Part shown: positions 18,128-27,770 of the stretch, piece by piece
Position numbering within the stretch: the first letter of the stretch is position 1
Layout: the number at the start of each line of letters is the position of its first letter
Assembly: GCF_014145505.1 (NCBI RefSeq)
Contig: NZ_JACIUZ010000044.1
Span: forward strand, 1-64,000
Reading direction: 5' to 3'
Origin: Limosilactobacillus fastidiosus
Lineage (GTDB): Bacteria; Bacillota; Bacilli; Lactobacillales; Lactobacillaceae
DNA: 64,000 nt
Notes under the pieces: generated by a model
Seen by the model: the letters and a program-made list of their open reading frames with translations, nothing else
What the model was told of the DNA's origin: nothing
Databases searched by the model: none
Program-made: the position numbers and the translations under genes

Positions 18128-18391
18128 TTGGAAATAGTTAGCTATCCAGCAATTTTTCAACAGAAAAATAACCAGATTGAAGTTGACTTTCCGGATCTTC
18201 CTGAAGCATTTACTCAGGGAAAAGACATGGCAAGTGCAATGGATTTTGCTAAATTGGGATTGGCAATTACATTAAATGATAAACTTGGCCATTTTGAAAA
18301 AGCTCCTCAAATTAGTAGCCTAGCTGAAGTTCAAGCCGCCCATCCTGATGCAATAGTGAAGATGGTAACGGTTGATTTAGAACAGTATTAA
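18128..18391 (+). CDS. HicB-like antitoxin-fold protein without a HicA partner
   Basis: The product is 87 aa with the partial RNase-H-like HicB fold: YPAIFQQKNNQIEVDFPDLPEAFTQG, then a helix with ASAMDFAKLGLAITL, ending VKMVTVDLEQY. There is no C-terminal DNA-binding domain and no hicA gene beside it. The start is TTG 18128 with GTGAGGGA upstream. It may be a solitary regulator or a remnant. Confidence 0.75.
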   Translation: MEIVSYPAIFQQKNNQIEVDFPDLPEAFTQGKDMASAMDFAKLGLAITLNDKLGHFEKAPQISSLAEVQAAHPDAIVKMVTVDLEQY

Positions 18392-18484
18392 CTAAGATTT
18401 CCTAAAATGATTTGCGACGATGATATATTAAGGATAGAATGGTTAGTATTGATTTTAGAAAATAAAAGGTAGGAATTTAAAATT

Positions 18485-20116
18485 ATGAGTGAAGGACAGC
18501 AAAAGGATACTGCTCGTTCAAAAATGCTGAATGGTTCAGCATGGATGACGGCGGGGAATATCACCTCACGCATTCTTGGGGCCATTTACATTATTCCTTG
18601 GGTTACTTGGTTAGGGGCATATAGTGATGAAGCAAATGCTTTGTATGCTCAAGGGTATAATATTTATAGTCTTTTTATTACAATTTCAACAGCAGGGATT
18701 CCCTCAGCTATTTCAAAACTTGTCGCGCACTATAATGGGTTGAATGAATACGGAGTTAGTCAGAAGTTAAACCGTTCGGCACTGTATATGGCCCTTGCAT
18801 CGGGGGTTATTTGTGGGACGGTCATGATGTATATTGCTTCATGGCCGATCGTCTATAACGGTGATACTAATCTAATCCCAGTGTTACGTTCGTTGGCTTG
18901 GGCAATTTTTATTATCCCGTTGATGGCGATTAGTCGAGGAATCTTTCAAGGTTATAGTATGATGGCACCATCCGCAATTTCACAATTTGTGGAACAGCTT
19001 CTTCGGGTGATTTACATGTTAGGGGCAACTTACCTCATCATGAAGATCCAGAAGGGTAACTGGGTGAGTGCGGTGAGTCAGTCAACGTTTGCGGCATTTA
19101 TTGGTGCAATTGGGGCATGTATCGTTCTTTTCCTTGCTTGGCTTAAGTATCGGGGGGGTATGCAGGGATCAGGAACAATTAAGCAACCTGTTAAAGAAGT
19201 TTCAACGACTGAGTTAATTCTGAAGATTGTTTACCAATCAATTCCATTTATCATTATTGAATCAGGAATTAACCTTTTCCAATTAGTTGATCAATACAGT
19301 TTTAAACGGATGATGCCACTAGTTGGGCACTTTACTAAGTATCAAATTGATGTTTTATATGCCTTGTTCGCGTTTAATGCTAACAAGCTGTATATGATTA
19401 TTATTGCGTTAGCGAATGCATTGGCTGTTACCGCAATTCCATTACTGGCAATGGCGCGAGCAAAGAATGATCATGCAGGGATGAGAAACCAAATTGAAAA
19501 TGTCCTGATGTTATTCTATTTTGTGATGATTCCAGCTGTTCTGGGCTTATATGCGGTAGCTCAACAGATATATACCGTCTTTTATCGGTATAATCATGCT
19601 GGTGTTATTGTTCTTGAATTTGCGGCATTTATGGCAATTCCACTAGGACTATACACTGTAGCAGCCGCAATGATGCAAGGGATCTCAGAAAACCGCCGGA
19701 TGATGAAATACTTAGGAATAGGTTTAGTGATCAAATTGCTAATTCAATTCCCATGTATTTGGTTAGCTCAAGGGTTAGGACCTCTTTTAGCTACGGGAAT
19801 TGCGATGATGATAATTAATTGTCTCATAATTCGTTCATTTAACCGGGAATTCCGGCTGAACTTTGAACAGATGGCACTTCCAACTAACCAAATTTTGGCA
19901 TACTCACTTGTTATGCTGGTCGTAACTAAGGGAATTATGCTTTTATTAGGATTGTTCATTAGTCCATACGGTCGATACACTGCCTTTATTACCTTAATAA
20001 TTGGTGTCTTTGTTGGTGCAGGTGTTTATGGTTACTTAGCACTCCACTTCCGTCTTGCTGATAAGCTCTTGGGGACAAAAGCACAAGGATTACGGCAGAT
20101 ATTCCATATTAGTTAA
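18485..20116 (+). CDS. MOP-superfamily flippase, YtgP/MurJ-like
   Basis: The product is 543 aa with 14 hydrophobic segments of the polysaccharide-transport/MurJ type: GSAWMTAGNITSRILGAIY in TM1, GIPSAISKLVAHYN in TM2 and SRGIFQGYSMMAPSAISQ. YtgP/MurJ proteins flip lipid II for peptidoglycan synthesis; a wall-polymer flippase is the alternative. RBS AGGTAGG is 14 bases upstream. Confidence 0.85.
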   Translation: MSEGQQKDTARSKMLNGSAWMTAGNITSRILGAIYIIPWVTWLGAYSDEANALYAQGYNIYSLFITISTAGIPSAISKLVAHYNGLNEYGVSQKLNRSALYMALASGVICGTVMMYIASWPIVYNGDTNLIPVLRSLAWAIFIIPLMAISRGIFQGYSMMAPSAISQFVEQLLRVIYMLGATYLIMKIQKGNWVSAVSQSTFAAFIGAIGACIVLFLAWLKYRGGMQGSGTIKQPVKEVSTTELILKIVYQSIPFIIIESGINLFQLVDQYSFKRMMPLVGHFTKYQIDVLYALFAFNANKLYMIIIALANALAVTAIPLLAMARAKNDHAGMRNQIENVLMLFYFVMIPAVLGLYAVAQQIYTVFYRYNHAGVIVLEFAAFMAIPLGLYTVAAAMMQGISENRRMMKYLGIGLVIKLLIQFPCIWLAQGLGPLLATGIAMMIINCLIIRSFNREFRLNFEQMALPTNQILAYSLVMLVVTKGIMLLLGLFISPYGRYTAFITLIIGVFVGAGVYGYLALHFRLADKLLGTKAQGLRQIFHIS

Positions 20117-20134
20117 AAAATAGTTTGAAATATC

Positions 20135-20182
20135 AATAGGCTCCAAAGCTCGGAAAATTTCCGAACCTTGGAGCCTATTTTG
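20135..20182. terminator. Strong bidirectional terminator
   Basis: A long stem (from AATAGGCTCC at 20135 to its complement ending at 20179), with a second inner CGG/CCG part, lies between convergent genes. Confidence 0.9.
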
Positions 20183-20204
20183 GATCTAAGGTAAATAGAA
20201 AAAT

Positions 20205-21065
20205 TTAATTTAAAAAGCCAATTTGATGTTCAGTTTTTCCAGCTTCTATTTTCTTCGTGAATACTGGTAGTGATCTACTAATTTGGTGAGGGAGAACGAT
20301 GTATTGGTTCTTCGCAATCTGTTCGGCAACTGCACTGTGGGCATACACAGCTGCTAGGGTTGCTTTTAATGGTGACTTTGAGAATTCAGCCGTAAAGCCG
20401 CCAACCATTCCTGCCAAGGTGTCACCCATCCCACCAACGGCTTGGGCAGGAGTACCGATCGTTAATTGGTAAACTTCATCATTGGTATAAATTTCGGTAT
20501 GATGCTTTTTAAGAACAACGGTAGCACCTAATTTAGTTTGAACTGCCTTGTTGCGTTCTTCACTTTGGTCAGCGATCTTAATTCCTGAAAGGCGTTGCCA
20601 TTCCATTTGGTGAGGGGTATAAATAATATTTCCCTGTGGTTGGGCTAGGTCTTCGCGGGCCATAAGAGTAATTGCTGAGCCATCGATAACGACGTTTTGC
20701 TTTTCATTAGTATGCGCGAAGACATTTTTAAGGATTGCAAGACTTGATTTATCATCCCCTAGCCCAGGACCAACTACGACAGTCGTTGCGGGTTCAACCA
20801 ATGAAGCAACTTGGTCGATATCATTAAAATCGGCAAACATTGATTCTGGTAGTTGGGAGTGGAGGGCAGCGGAATTGCTTGGATCAGTTGCGGTAGTGAC
20901 TAATCCAGCCCCTGAGTAGACGGCAGCAGTGGAAGCCATAATAATTGCTCCGCCAAAATTACGGTTACCACCAACAAGGGTGACCTTTCCATATGTTCCT
21001 TTAAAGCTATCATTGGGTCGCGGTTTAATGACATCATAAAGAATTTGATCAGTTAATTCTTTCAT
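20205..21065 (-). CDS. nnrD: ADP-dependent NAD(P)H-hydrate dehydratase
   Basis: The product is about 286 aa, a ribokinase-like YjeF C-terminal domain protein that repairs hydrated NAD(P)H using ADP. Motifs are KGTYGKVTLVGGNRNFGGA, VVVGPGLG, VIDGSAITLM, YTPHQMEWQRL and the catalytic GGMGDTLAGMVGG. The epimerase domain fused in some species is absent. I placed the start at ATG 21065, with AAGGAGT eight bases upstream, rather than 18 codons further up. Confidence 0.92.
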   Translation of the reverse strand: MKELTDQILYDVIKPRPNDSFKGTYGKVTLVGGNRNFGGAIIMASTAAVYSGAGLVTTATDPSNSAALHSQLPESMFADFNDIDQVASLVEPATTVVVGPGLGDDKSSLAILKNVFAHTNEKQNVVIDGSAITLMAREDLAQPQGNIIYTPHQMEWQRLSGIKIADQSEERNKAVQTKLGATVVLKKHHTEIYTNDEVYQLTIGTPAQAVGGMGDTLAGMVGGFTAEFSKSPLKATLAAVYAHSAVAEQIAKNQYIVLPHQISRSLPVFTKKIEAGKTEHQIGFLN

Positions 21066-21161
21066 TTTTAAGAACTCCTTTATATTGGGTGCTTTCAAGC
21101 TGAAAACGACTACTTTCATGGTATCATTATTTTAACGAAAAGATTAATGGAGGTCGATAAA

Positions 21162-22562
21162 ATGACAGATTGGATGAAAGCGGCACAAAGTCAGGAAGAA
21201 AGTTACTTAAAAGACCTGACTACTCTATTGGAGATTCCCAGTGTTCGTGATGATCAGGCAGCAACTGACGAATATCCTTTAGGACCAATGCCAGCTAAAG
21301 CATTACAAGAATTCTTAAAGATGGCAAAAAACGACGGCTTCCGTACAAAAAGTATTGATAACCTCGTTGGTTATGCAGAATGGGGTGAGGGTGATGAAAC
21401 ACTTGCTATTTTAGCCCACCTCGATGTAATGCCTGCCGGTAAAGGCTGGGAGACTGATCCGTTTAAGCCGGTTATTAAGGACGGAAAGTTATATGCTCGT
21501 GGTGCCTCTGATGATAAGGGACCTGGAATGGCTTGCTACTACGCCCTTAAATATTTAAAGGATCAGGGAGTTAAATTTAACAAGAAAGTGCGGTTTATTG
21601 TTGGAACAGATGAGGAAAGCAACTGGACGGGGATGCACCGGTACTTTGAAGTTGAACCAGCACCAACACTTGGCTTTTCACCTGATGCGGAATTCCCAGT
21701 AATTAATGGTGAGAAGGGACAATTCTCACTTCTTCTAGATGTCCCAGCAGGAAACGAGGGTACAGCACGGTTGAAGAGTTTCAAATCAGGCTTGCGTTTT
21801 AATATGGTACCACGAGAAGCTGTAGCGGAAATTACCACTTCAGATAAGGAAAAGGTTATGAGCGCATTTGGCCAATTTATTGATGAAAATCCGGTTACTG
21901 GCCAAATTGAGGAAACAATGGATGGCTTAAAGATAACTGTGATTGGGAAAGCTGCTCACGGAATGGAACCGGAAAAGGGAATTAATGCAGCGACCTACTT
22001 GGCCTTATTCTTGAATCAGTATGATTTTGCTGGCGGGGCTGCTAGTTTTATTAAATTTCTTGCTGAATATCTCCACCTTGATACTCGGATGAAGAAGTTT
22101 AATAGTGCGTTTACGGATAACGTAATGGGTGAATTGACAATGAATGCCGGAATCTTAAACTTTACTGAAGAAAATGGTGGTAAAATCAACATGAATTTCC
22201 GTTATCCTAAGGGAATAACCCCAGATGAAATTCAGGAAAAAGTTGAGCAGGTCACGAAACCATTAAAGATTACGGTTAATCAAGGTGAAGGCCAAGAACC
22301 ACATTATGTTGATCCTAAAGATCAAATTGTAAAAACATTAATGAAGGCCTACACCGATATTAGTGGGGATCAAGACGCTAAGCCAGAAGTAGTTGGTGGC
22401 GGAACCTATGGACGGTTAATGAAGCGAGGGGTTGCCTTTGGCGCGTTAATGCCTAATACGCCAAATACCATGCATCAAGCTAATGAATTCCAACCAGTTG
22501 ATGATTTGATTACTTCAATGGCAATCTACATGCAGGCAATCAATGACTTAGTAACTGATTAA
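21162..22562 (+). CDS. pepV: Dipeptidase PepV (M20 family)
   Basis: The product is 466 aa. Zinc ligands and catalytic residues lie in LAHLDVMPAG, ARGASDDKGPG, GTDEESNWTGM and SPDAEFP, with a late GGGTYGR segment. The lid domain between the halves is of PepV size. It cleaves dipeptides with broad specificity in the cytoplasm. RBS GGAGG is seven bases before ATG 21162. Confidence 0.95.
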   Translation: MTDWMKAAQSQEESYLKDLTTLLEIPSVRDDQAATDEYPLGPMPAKALQEFLKMAKNDGFRTKSIDNLVGYAEWGEGDETLAILAHLDVMPAGKGWETDPFKPVIKDGKLYARGASDDKGPGMACYYALKYLKDQGVKFNKKVRFIVGTDEESNWTGMHRYFEVEPAPTLGFSPDAEFPVINGEKGQFSLLLDVPAGNEGTARLKSFKSGLRFNMVPREAVAEITTSDKEKVMSAFGQFIDENPVTGQIEETMDGLKITVIGKAAHGMEPEKGINAATYLALFLNQYDFAGGAASFIKFLAEYLHLDTRMKKFNSAFTDNVMGELTMNAGILNFTEENGGKINMNFRYPKGITPDEIQEKVEQVTKPLKITVNQGEGQEPHYVDPKDQIVKTLMKAYTDISGDQDAKPEVVGGGTYGRLMKRGVAFGALMPNTPNTMHQANEFQPVDDLITSMAIYMQAINDLVTD

Positions 22563-22637
22563 GTAGTTAGCTAGCATTGTGGTAAAATAAGGGTGAAATC
22601 CGATAAGATTTAACTTAATTAATTGGAGGTGTCAATT

Positions 22638-23135
22638 ATGAGTTACCAAAAGATTCTTGTTGGAATTGATGGTTCAAAGCAGTCAGAAATGGCTTTAGCT
22701 AAGGCTGTCGATATTGCAAAGATGAATAATGCAACTTTATATTTAATTAGTGTAATCAATGGAGAACGCTACCCAACAACAAGTCCAAGCGGCTTTGGCT
22801 TTGTCGACAAGAGTATTTATGATTCTGCAGTTCAAACGATGAACAAACGCTTAGCTGAAGAAAAACAAAAGGCCGAAAAAGCCGGGGTTAAGGAAGTTCA
22901 CACTGATGTTGAAATTGGAAACGCAAAGGTTGAATTAGCCGAGAAGTTCCCAAAGGATAACGGGATTGATTTGATTGTGATTGGCGCTACCGGTCTAAAT
23001 GCAATTGGTCGGTTGATCGTAGGTTCGACTGCTGCTTACACTGTTCGAGTGGCTCCTTGCGACGTAATGGTGGTAAAAACCGATTTAGATAATAAAAAGT
23101 TGGCTATTAAAGAAAGTAGTTATCCAGAAATTTAA
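22638..23135 (+). CDS. Universal stress protein (UspA family)
   Basis: The product is 165 aa. It begins YQKILVGIDGSKQSEMALAK and ends with the nucleotide-binding pattern GATGLNAIGRLIVGSTAAYT and CDVMVVK, so it should bind ATP. RBS GGAGGTG precedes ATG 22638. Confidence 0.93.
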   Translation: MSYQKILVGIDGSKQSEMALAKAVDIAKMNNATLYLISVINGERYPTTSPSGFGFVDKSIYDSAVQTMNKRLAEEKQKAEKAGVKEVHTDVEIGNAKVELAEKFPKDNGIDLIVIGATGLNAIGRLIVGSTAAYTVRVAPCDVMVVKTDLDNKKLAIKESSYPEI

Positions 23136-23154
23136 AAAGACGTTGCTTAAAGTA

Positions 23155-23192
23155 AAAGGCTTCTAGGCCCATTTTTGGACCTGGAAGCCTTT
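23155..23192 (+). terminator. Terminator of the usp gene
   Basis: A stem from AAAAGGCTTC (23155) to GAAGCCTTTT, with an inner AGG/CCT part, is followed by TAG. Confidence 0.85.
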
Positions 23193-23346
23193 TAGTGAGT
23201 ACTTATCTTAGTAAAAAATATAAAATGAAAAATTTCACTTTGCGCACAACGTATGTTCGGTAAAATATGCTAATTGTGACAGATCGTGGTAAAATAGGGC
23301 AGTCGATACTTTGTTATTACTGATTCGATGTAAGGAGTATTTAACG

Positions 23347-24735
23347 ATGCGGTTTCAATTAAAGCACGTATTATTAGCAATTATTGGGTTATTAGTGATT
23401 ATAATTAGTGTAAATTGGTGGCATCAAGCACACCATTTTAACCGAAATGTTACTGTTAACGGGATTAATGTTGGTGGCTTGACGACTAAGCAAGCATTTC
23501 AGAAAGTTAAAACAGCTAAGAACACCAATCGTGTTTATCTAAATGGTGATTTGATTTATGATGGCCCTGATAGTGATTCATCATTAACTGCAACAGATGA
23601 GACAAAGATGAAGGATCTTTTCCATCAGCAATTTTCATTTTTCCCTTCACGGAAAGCTTATTCGTTACAAATTAAGCCAATTAGACGGGAGCTCAGCCAA
23701 TATGATACCAAGAAGGCAATTGTTCAATCGACACTTCAACAGATGAATAAGGGACGTCAAGCACCGGTTAATGCCTATGCGGAATTACGTAATGGTAAAG
23801 TAATAGTCCATAAGGGACAACGAGGAACGAGAATTGATGTGCAACGTGTTCTTAAACAACTGAGTTCTCAGGCCTATAATAGTAAAATTTCTCTTAGTGC
23901 CAAACAACAGCAACCACTTTCAACGAATAGTAAAACGGTTCAAAATGAAAAGAAACAGTTGCAGAAGTTAAGCGGGAAAAAGGTTAACTATCAGGTTGAA
24001 AAGCAGACTTATCATTTTACAACTACTGATGTGATTACTAGTGCTACCTATAAAGACGATCAATACCACTATGATACGTCTGCAGTTGATAAAAAAATTA
24101 AGCAAATTAATCAAAAACAGGCAACGCTAGGGAAAGCATTTAAGTTTAAAACACCCGAAGGTAAAGAAATAACAACAATTAAAGATGGTAGTTACGGGTG
24201 GAAGATCAGTGCTGAGCGTGCCGGAAAGACTTTAGCTAATGCAATTGCGGCTGGTAAATCTTCGGTTAATGCGAAGGATGATATTTACGGAATCGGTTAT
24301 AACCGCCGTGGAACTGGTTATGGTGTAACAGAAAATGATGGAATTGGTAATACCTATGCTGTTATTTCAATTGCTTCACAACATGCTTGGTTCTATAAGG
24401 ACGGTAAGTGTGTAGATGAAGTTGATGTTGTTACCGGAAAGATGAGTAATAAGGCTGATCAGACGCCAAAGGGAGTCTGGTATATCATGTATAAGCAATC
24501 ACCATCGGTTTTACGCGGGACAAGTGATAATGGTTCTAGTTACAGCAGTAAGGTTCAATACTGGGCTCAATTTACTGATAGTGGTTGTGGCTTCCATGAT
24601 GCTTCATGGCGGCATAACTGGTCTAAGACTGCTTACCTAAATGATGGTTCAAATGGTTGTGCAAACATGCATCCAAGTGATGCTGAAGGAGCATATAATA
24701 GTCTTGAAGTTAATGAGCCAGTTATAGTTTATTAA
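23347..24735 (+). CDS. L,D-transpeptidase (YkuD) with peptidoglycan-binding domain
   Basis: The product is 462 aa. Residues 10-30 form an uncleaved membrane anchor. An extracellular region of the PG_binding_4 type follows, and the C-terminal YkuD domain (about 335-462) has HDASWRHNWS and the catalytic SNGCANMHPSDA with the nucleophilic Cys. Such enzymes cross-link peptidoglycan or attach proteins to it and resist most beta-lactams. ATG 23347 follows AAGGAG. Confidence 0.9.
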   Translation: MRFQLKHVLLAIIGLLVIIISVNWWHQAHHFNRNVTVNGINVGGLTTKQAFQKVKTAKNTNRVYLNGDLIYDGPDSDSSLTATDETKMKDLFHQQFSFFPSRKAYSLQIKPIRRELSQYDTKKAIVQSTLQQMNKGRQAPVNAYAELRNGKVIVHKGQRGTRIDVQRVLKQLSSQAYNSKISLSAKQQQPLSTNSKTVQNEKKQLQKLSGKKVNYQVEKQTYHFTTTDVITSATYKDDQYHYDTSAVDKKIKQINQKQATLGKAFKFKTPEGKEITTIKDGSYGWKISAERAGKTLANAIAAGKSSVNAKDDIYGIGYNRRGTGYGVTENDGIGNTYAVISIASQHAWFYKDGKCVDEVDVVTGKMSNKADQTPKGVWYIMYKQSPSVLRGTSDNGSSYSSKVQYWAQFTDSGCGFHDASWRHNWSKTAYLNDGSNGCANMHPSDAEGAYNSLEVNEPVIVY

Positions 24736-24776
24736 TTGAATAAAGGGGATGCGTCTCCAAAGAATGAATGAGACAT

Positions 24777-24810
24777 CAAAATTCGGGAAACCGAATTTTG
24801 ATTTTTTTTA
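24777..24810 (+). terminator. Terminator of the L,D-transpeptidase gene
   Basis: A perfect 10-bp stem with GAAA loop (24777-24786 with 24791-24800) is followed by ATTTTTTTT. Confidence 0.93.
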
Positions 24811-24880
24811 AAATTAAAAAGTGCATTTTTTCAATTACCCCGTATTTATTAGTTAGAGAGTTAAATGGGGAGTGAAATAA

Positions 24881-25951
24881 ATGAAAGATAAAGTTATTTT
24901 AGGGACAATAGTAATGCTCGTATCACTCAATACATCGTTAACAGGGTTGGCTAATGAGGGAAATGAGGCGCGGAATGATGCTGAGGTTGCGGTAATTAGT
25001 CAGGAAGAAGTAAGTGTACAAAGATTACGAAGCCATGGTGATGAATACACACGTGAATTTCTCATTCAGTTTCATAATGCTACGCAAAAGTATCGACAGG
25101 CTTTTCAATTGGGGATAGCGGATCAATTGGCAGGACAAACACGTTCATTTGATAATCCAGTTGAACAAGCTGCTTATCAGAAGGGGTTAGAACAAGAAAA
25201 ACAGTGGGGGAAGGAAAATGATGAACAAAAAGATTCCCATATAAAAAATAGTGGTGTAAGCGAGCCTCTTCTTGATCAGGAAAAGTATCCCCATCGGCAA
25301 CCGCTACCTAATCAAGCCCGCTTTATTGCAAGAATCGCTAAGCATGCACAGCAAATTGGAAAAGAATTTGACCTATATCCATCCATCATTATTGCCCAAG
25401 CAGCATTAGAAAGTAACTGGGGTTCAAGTGACTTAAGCCTTGCGCCACATCATAACCTGTTTGGAGTTAAAGGACATTTTGGTGGTCAGGGAACATTAAA
25501 ATCAACGACCGAATTTATTAATGGGCGGCCAAGACAGGTTCAAGATATATTTCGTTCGTATACTAGTGATATTCAGTCATTACGTGATTATGCTGAAACA
25601 CTGCAGCAACCTTTGTACAAGCAAGTTCATCGATCAGTAGTTAAGGATTACCGGGAAGCAACACGAGCTCTTGTAGGGCGTTATGCAACAGATCCAAATT
25701 ATGATAAGAAGTTAAACCAAATTATCGAGAGTTATCAACTAACAAGATATGATGGATTGAAGAAAAGTGGAAGTGAAAATAGTCTTACTAGAGGATATCA
25801 ACAATTGGAACAACCGCCTAAAAAACATGTAAAAGCCTCTTCTCATCGGACTCTTCCTAAACATAAGAAAATTTCACCAGTAGTTTCAATTGTTGGAGGG
25901 GCTGCATCAGCAGGAGTACTTACGGGACTGAAAAAGCTATTGATTAGTTAA
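24881..25951 (+). CDS. Exported glucosaminidase-type peptidoglycan hydrolase
   Basis: The product is 356 aa. It has an N-terminal signal peptide and a Glu/Gln-rich region to about 140, then a GH73-like domain (about 145-290) with SIIIAQAALESNWGSSDL (catalytic Glu) and HHNLFGVKG. A basic linker and a final hydrophobic stretch (VSIVGGAASAGVLTGL) may anchor it. It should cleave N-acetylglucosaminyl bonds in peptidoglycan. The gene stands alone with its own terminator. Confidence 0.85.
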   Translation: MKDKVILGTIVMLVSLNTSLTGLANEGNEARNDAEVAVISQEEVSVQRLRSHGDEYTREFLIQFHNATQKYRQAFQLGIADQLAGQTRSFDNPVEQAAYQKGLEQEKQWGKENDEQKDSHIKNSGVSEPLLDQEKYPHRQPLPNQARFIARIAKHAQQIGKEFDLYPSIIIAQAALESNWGSSDLSLAPHHNLFGVKGHFGGQGTLKSTTEFINGRPRQVQDIFRSYTSDIQSLRDYAETLQQPLYKQVHRSVVKDYREATRALVGRYATDPNYDKKLNQIIESYQLTRYDGLKKSGSENSLTRGYQQLEQPPKKHVKASSHRTLPKHKKISPVVSIVGGAASAGVLTGLKKLLIS

Positions 25952-25962
25952 TGAGAGAGAAA

Positions 25963-26006
25963 AAGCTCCTCAAATTAGTTTTTAGCCAATTTGAGGAGCT
26001 TGTCTT
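25963..26006. terminator. Bidirectional terminator
   Basis: A perfect 14-bp stem (25963-25976 with 25988-26001) lies between convergent genes. The U-tract is better on the minus strand. Confidence 0.85.
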
Positions 26007-26034
26007 CGAATTATTGAGTTAATTAAATAAAATA

Positions 26035-26670
26035 TTAATGACGAATATCCTTCAAGCGTTCGTCGATCATTGCCAAAACGGCGTCGACATTCCGTGGATT
26101 TTCTAAGTCATACTTTTCAAGGTCAATTTTCATTTTTGGGCTTGCATCATAATTTCGGTACCAGTCCTTGTAAGCACTCCACATTTTGTAGTAGTAGTCT
26201 TTTAATTCCGGATTCTTATCAATTTGTTCGTAATCTCGACCACGCTTCTTAATCCGGTAAAGGATTGTTTCAAAGTCAGTTTCAGAATAAACCATTAAGT
26301 CAGGCGCTTTTTTTGGTAATCGTTCAAGATCCGCCATCATATTATCTAATAATTTTAGGTAAACTTCTAATTCAGTATCACTGATATTTCCTTCTGCGTT
26401 ATTTTCACGGGTAAATAATGCATCTTCATAAATTGAACGATCCAAGACATTGTTATCATCAGATAGTGCCTGTTTAATCATTGAAAAACGTTTATTAAGG
26501 AAATAAATTTGTAATAGGAATCCATATTGTTTTGGATTCGCATAATAAAGTGGTAGTACTGGGTTTTCACCTACAGGTTCATAGTAGGCTGTTGTATGTA
26601 AATGTTCCGCAATCTTACCAGTTAAGGTGGTTTTTCCGACACCAATCATTCCTGCAGTAATTATCACCAT
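26035..26670 (-). CDS. Deoxynucleoside kinase (dAK/dGK type)
   Basis: The product is 211 aa. It has the P-loop AGMIGVGKTTL at the N-terminus, a DRS motif in NVLDRSIYEDALF, and a lid region KKRGRDYEQID. These enzymes phosphorylate deoxyadenosine, deoxyguanosine or deoxycytidine for nucleotide salvage, which matters in purine-dependent lactobacilli. Length is normal. Which nucleoside is preferred cannot be read here. Confidence 0.9.
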   Translation of the reverse strand: MVIITAGMIGVGKTTLTGKIAEHLHTTAYYEPVGENPVLPLYYANPKQYGFLLQIYFLNKRFSMIKQALSDDNNVLDRSIYEDALFTRENNAEGNISDTELEVYLKLLDNMMADLERLPKKAPDLMVYSETDFETILYRIKKRGRDYEQIDKNPELKDYYYKMWSAYKDWYRNYDASPKMKIDLEKYDLENPRNVDAVLAMIDERLKDIRH

Positions 26671-26883
26671 GTTGGCCCCTCTTTACTATATTTTTAAACA
26701 CAAGAATTATCTTACTACAAAAAATAGTGGATTCCTATTCAAATTTTGATATATTTTGTAGTAGTAATTAATCGTTTATCGACTTGTAAGGTTTTATTAA
26801 TTGAATTTACTTTGTAATTCTTGATAGACTATTTTTGATGAATTTTTATTTGATTAATCGAATGACAATTAGGGGGCAATGAT

Positions 26884-27492
26884 TTGGAACAACCAAATAA
26901 GCAAGATGTTAGGATCAAGTTAACCATTGCCAAACAACAAGGAAAACTGGTTGAAGTACATAATATTAAGGGAGACGAATATTTTAACGTTGGTTTTATA
27001 GTTGGCTTCGATAACTATTTTTGCTTAATGATTAGTATTGATTGGGATGGTAAGATCAATGGCTTAATTGCCATCCGGATTGAAAGTATTGATACGGTTA
27101 AAGATCAGACAGATTATTTAACAACCGTTTCGGAGAAGACAAAGGTAGCTCATGAGAACCACTATTTTGATATTTGGCGGGTGCAACAGTTCTTGGATGA
27201 TCATCCAAAGATCACAACCGGGAATATCCTAATGAATGTATTAAGAGATTCTGCTAATAACCACTTACCGGTAGTTATTGGAACAAAGAAATACCAAGGA
27301 GTAGATGATTTTTCGGGAATGATTCACGATTTAAATGAAATCACTTTGAATCTTCATTATTTCAACGAAAAAGATTTATCTTCTATGTGGGCGTATAATA
27401 TTCTTATTTCTCAGATTGACTATGTGCGATCCCGTGGGACACAAATGGCAACGACTAAACAGATATTAGAAGATGTCTTTCACCAAGATTAG
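26884..27492 (+). CDS. Hypothetical 202-aa cytoplasmic protein
   Basis: Starts at TTG 26884 with AGGGGGCAA upstream. The first 75 residues look like a small beta-barrel (LVEVHNIKGDEYFNVGFIVGF, then LIAIRIESIDTV); the rest is mixed alpha/beta. No membrane segment and no motif that I recognise. It is followed by two membrane-protein genes in the same direction. Confidence 0.7.
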   Translation: MEQPNKQDVRIKLTIAKQQGKLVEVHNIKGDEYFNVGFIVGFDNYFCLMISIDWDGKINGLIAIRIESIDTVKDQTDYLTTVSEKTKVAHENHYFDIWRVQQFLDDHPKITTGNILMNVLRDSANNHLPVVIGTKKYQGVDDFSGMIHDLNEITLNLHYFNEKDLSSMWAYNILISQIDYVRSRGTQMATTKQILEDVFHQD

Positions 27493-27542
27493 TTTGCTAA
27501 AATATTTATGAATTTCTTGAAATGAGTGTGGAGGGTTAAAGA

Positions 27543-27770
27543 GTGAAAGCAGAATTAGTTTTAAAAGTGGTTTTACCACCATTAATTATTTTCGCAATTT
27601 TAGTGGCATTGACTATTTGCAAAGTGATTTCTGGATGGTCAATGTACATTTTATGGATTTTAGGTTTTGTGATTGCTAACTTATTAGTAACAAGGGTAAC
27701 AGCTAAGTGGAGTTTCCAACGGCGGAAGCAACAGCGTCTTCAAGAAAAAAAGGGAAAAAAGAATGAGTAA
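27543..27770 (+). CDS. Small two-TM membrane protein
   Basis: The product is 75 aa with GTG start and GGAGGG upstream. Two hydrophobic helices (about 8-28 and 33-50) are followed by a strongly basic tail of Arg, Gln and Lys. It overlaps the next gene by eight bases, so the two are probably translationally coupled. Function unknown. Confidence 0.7.
   Translation: MKAELVLKVVLPPLIIFAILVALTICKVISGWSMYILWILGFVIANLLVTRVTAKWSFQRRKQQRLQEKKGKKNE

Noticed and set aside
17939-18160. 73-aa minus-strand frame after leuS
   Set aside because: Covers the leuS terminator and the start of the HicB-like gene; no RBS.
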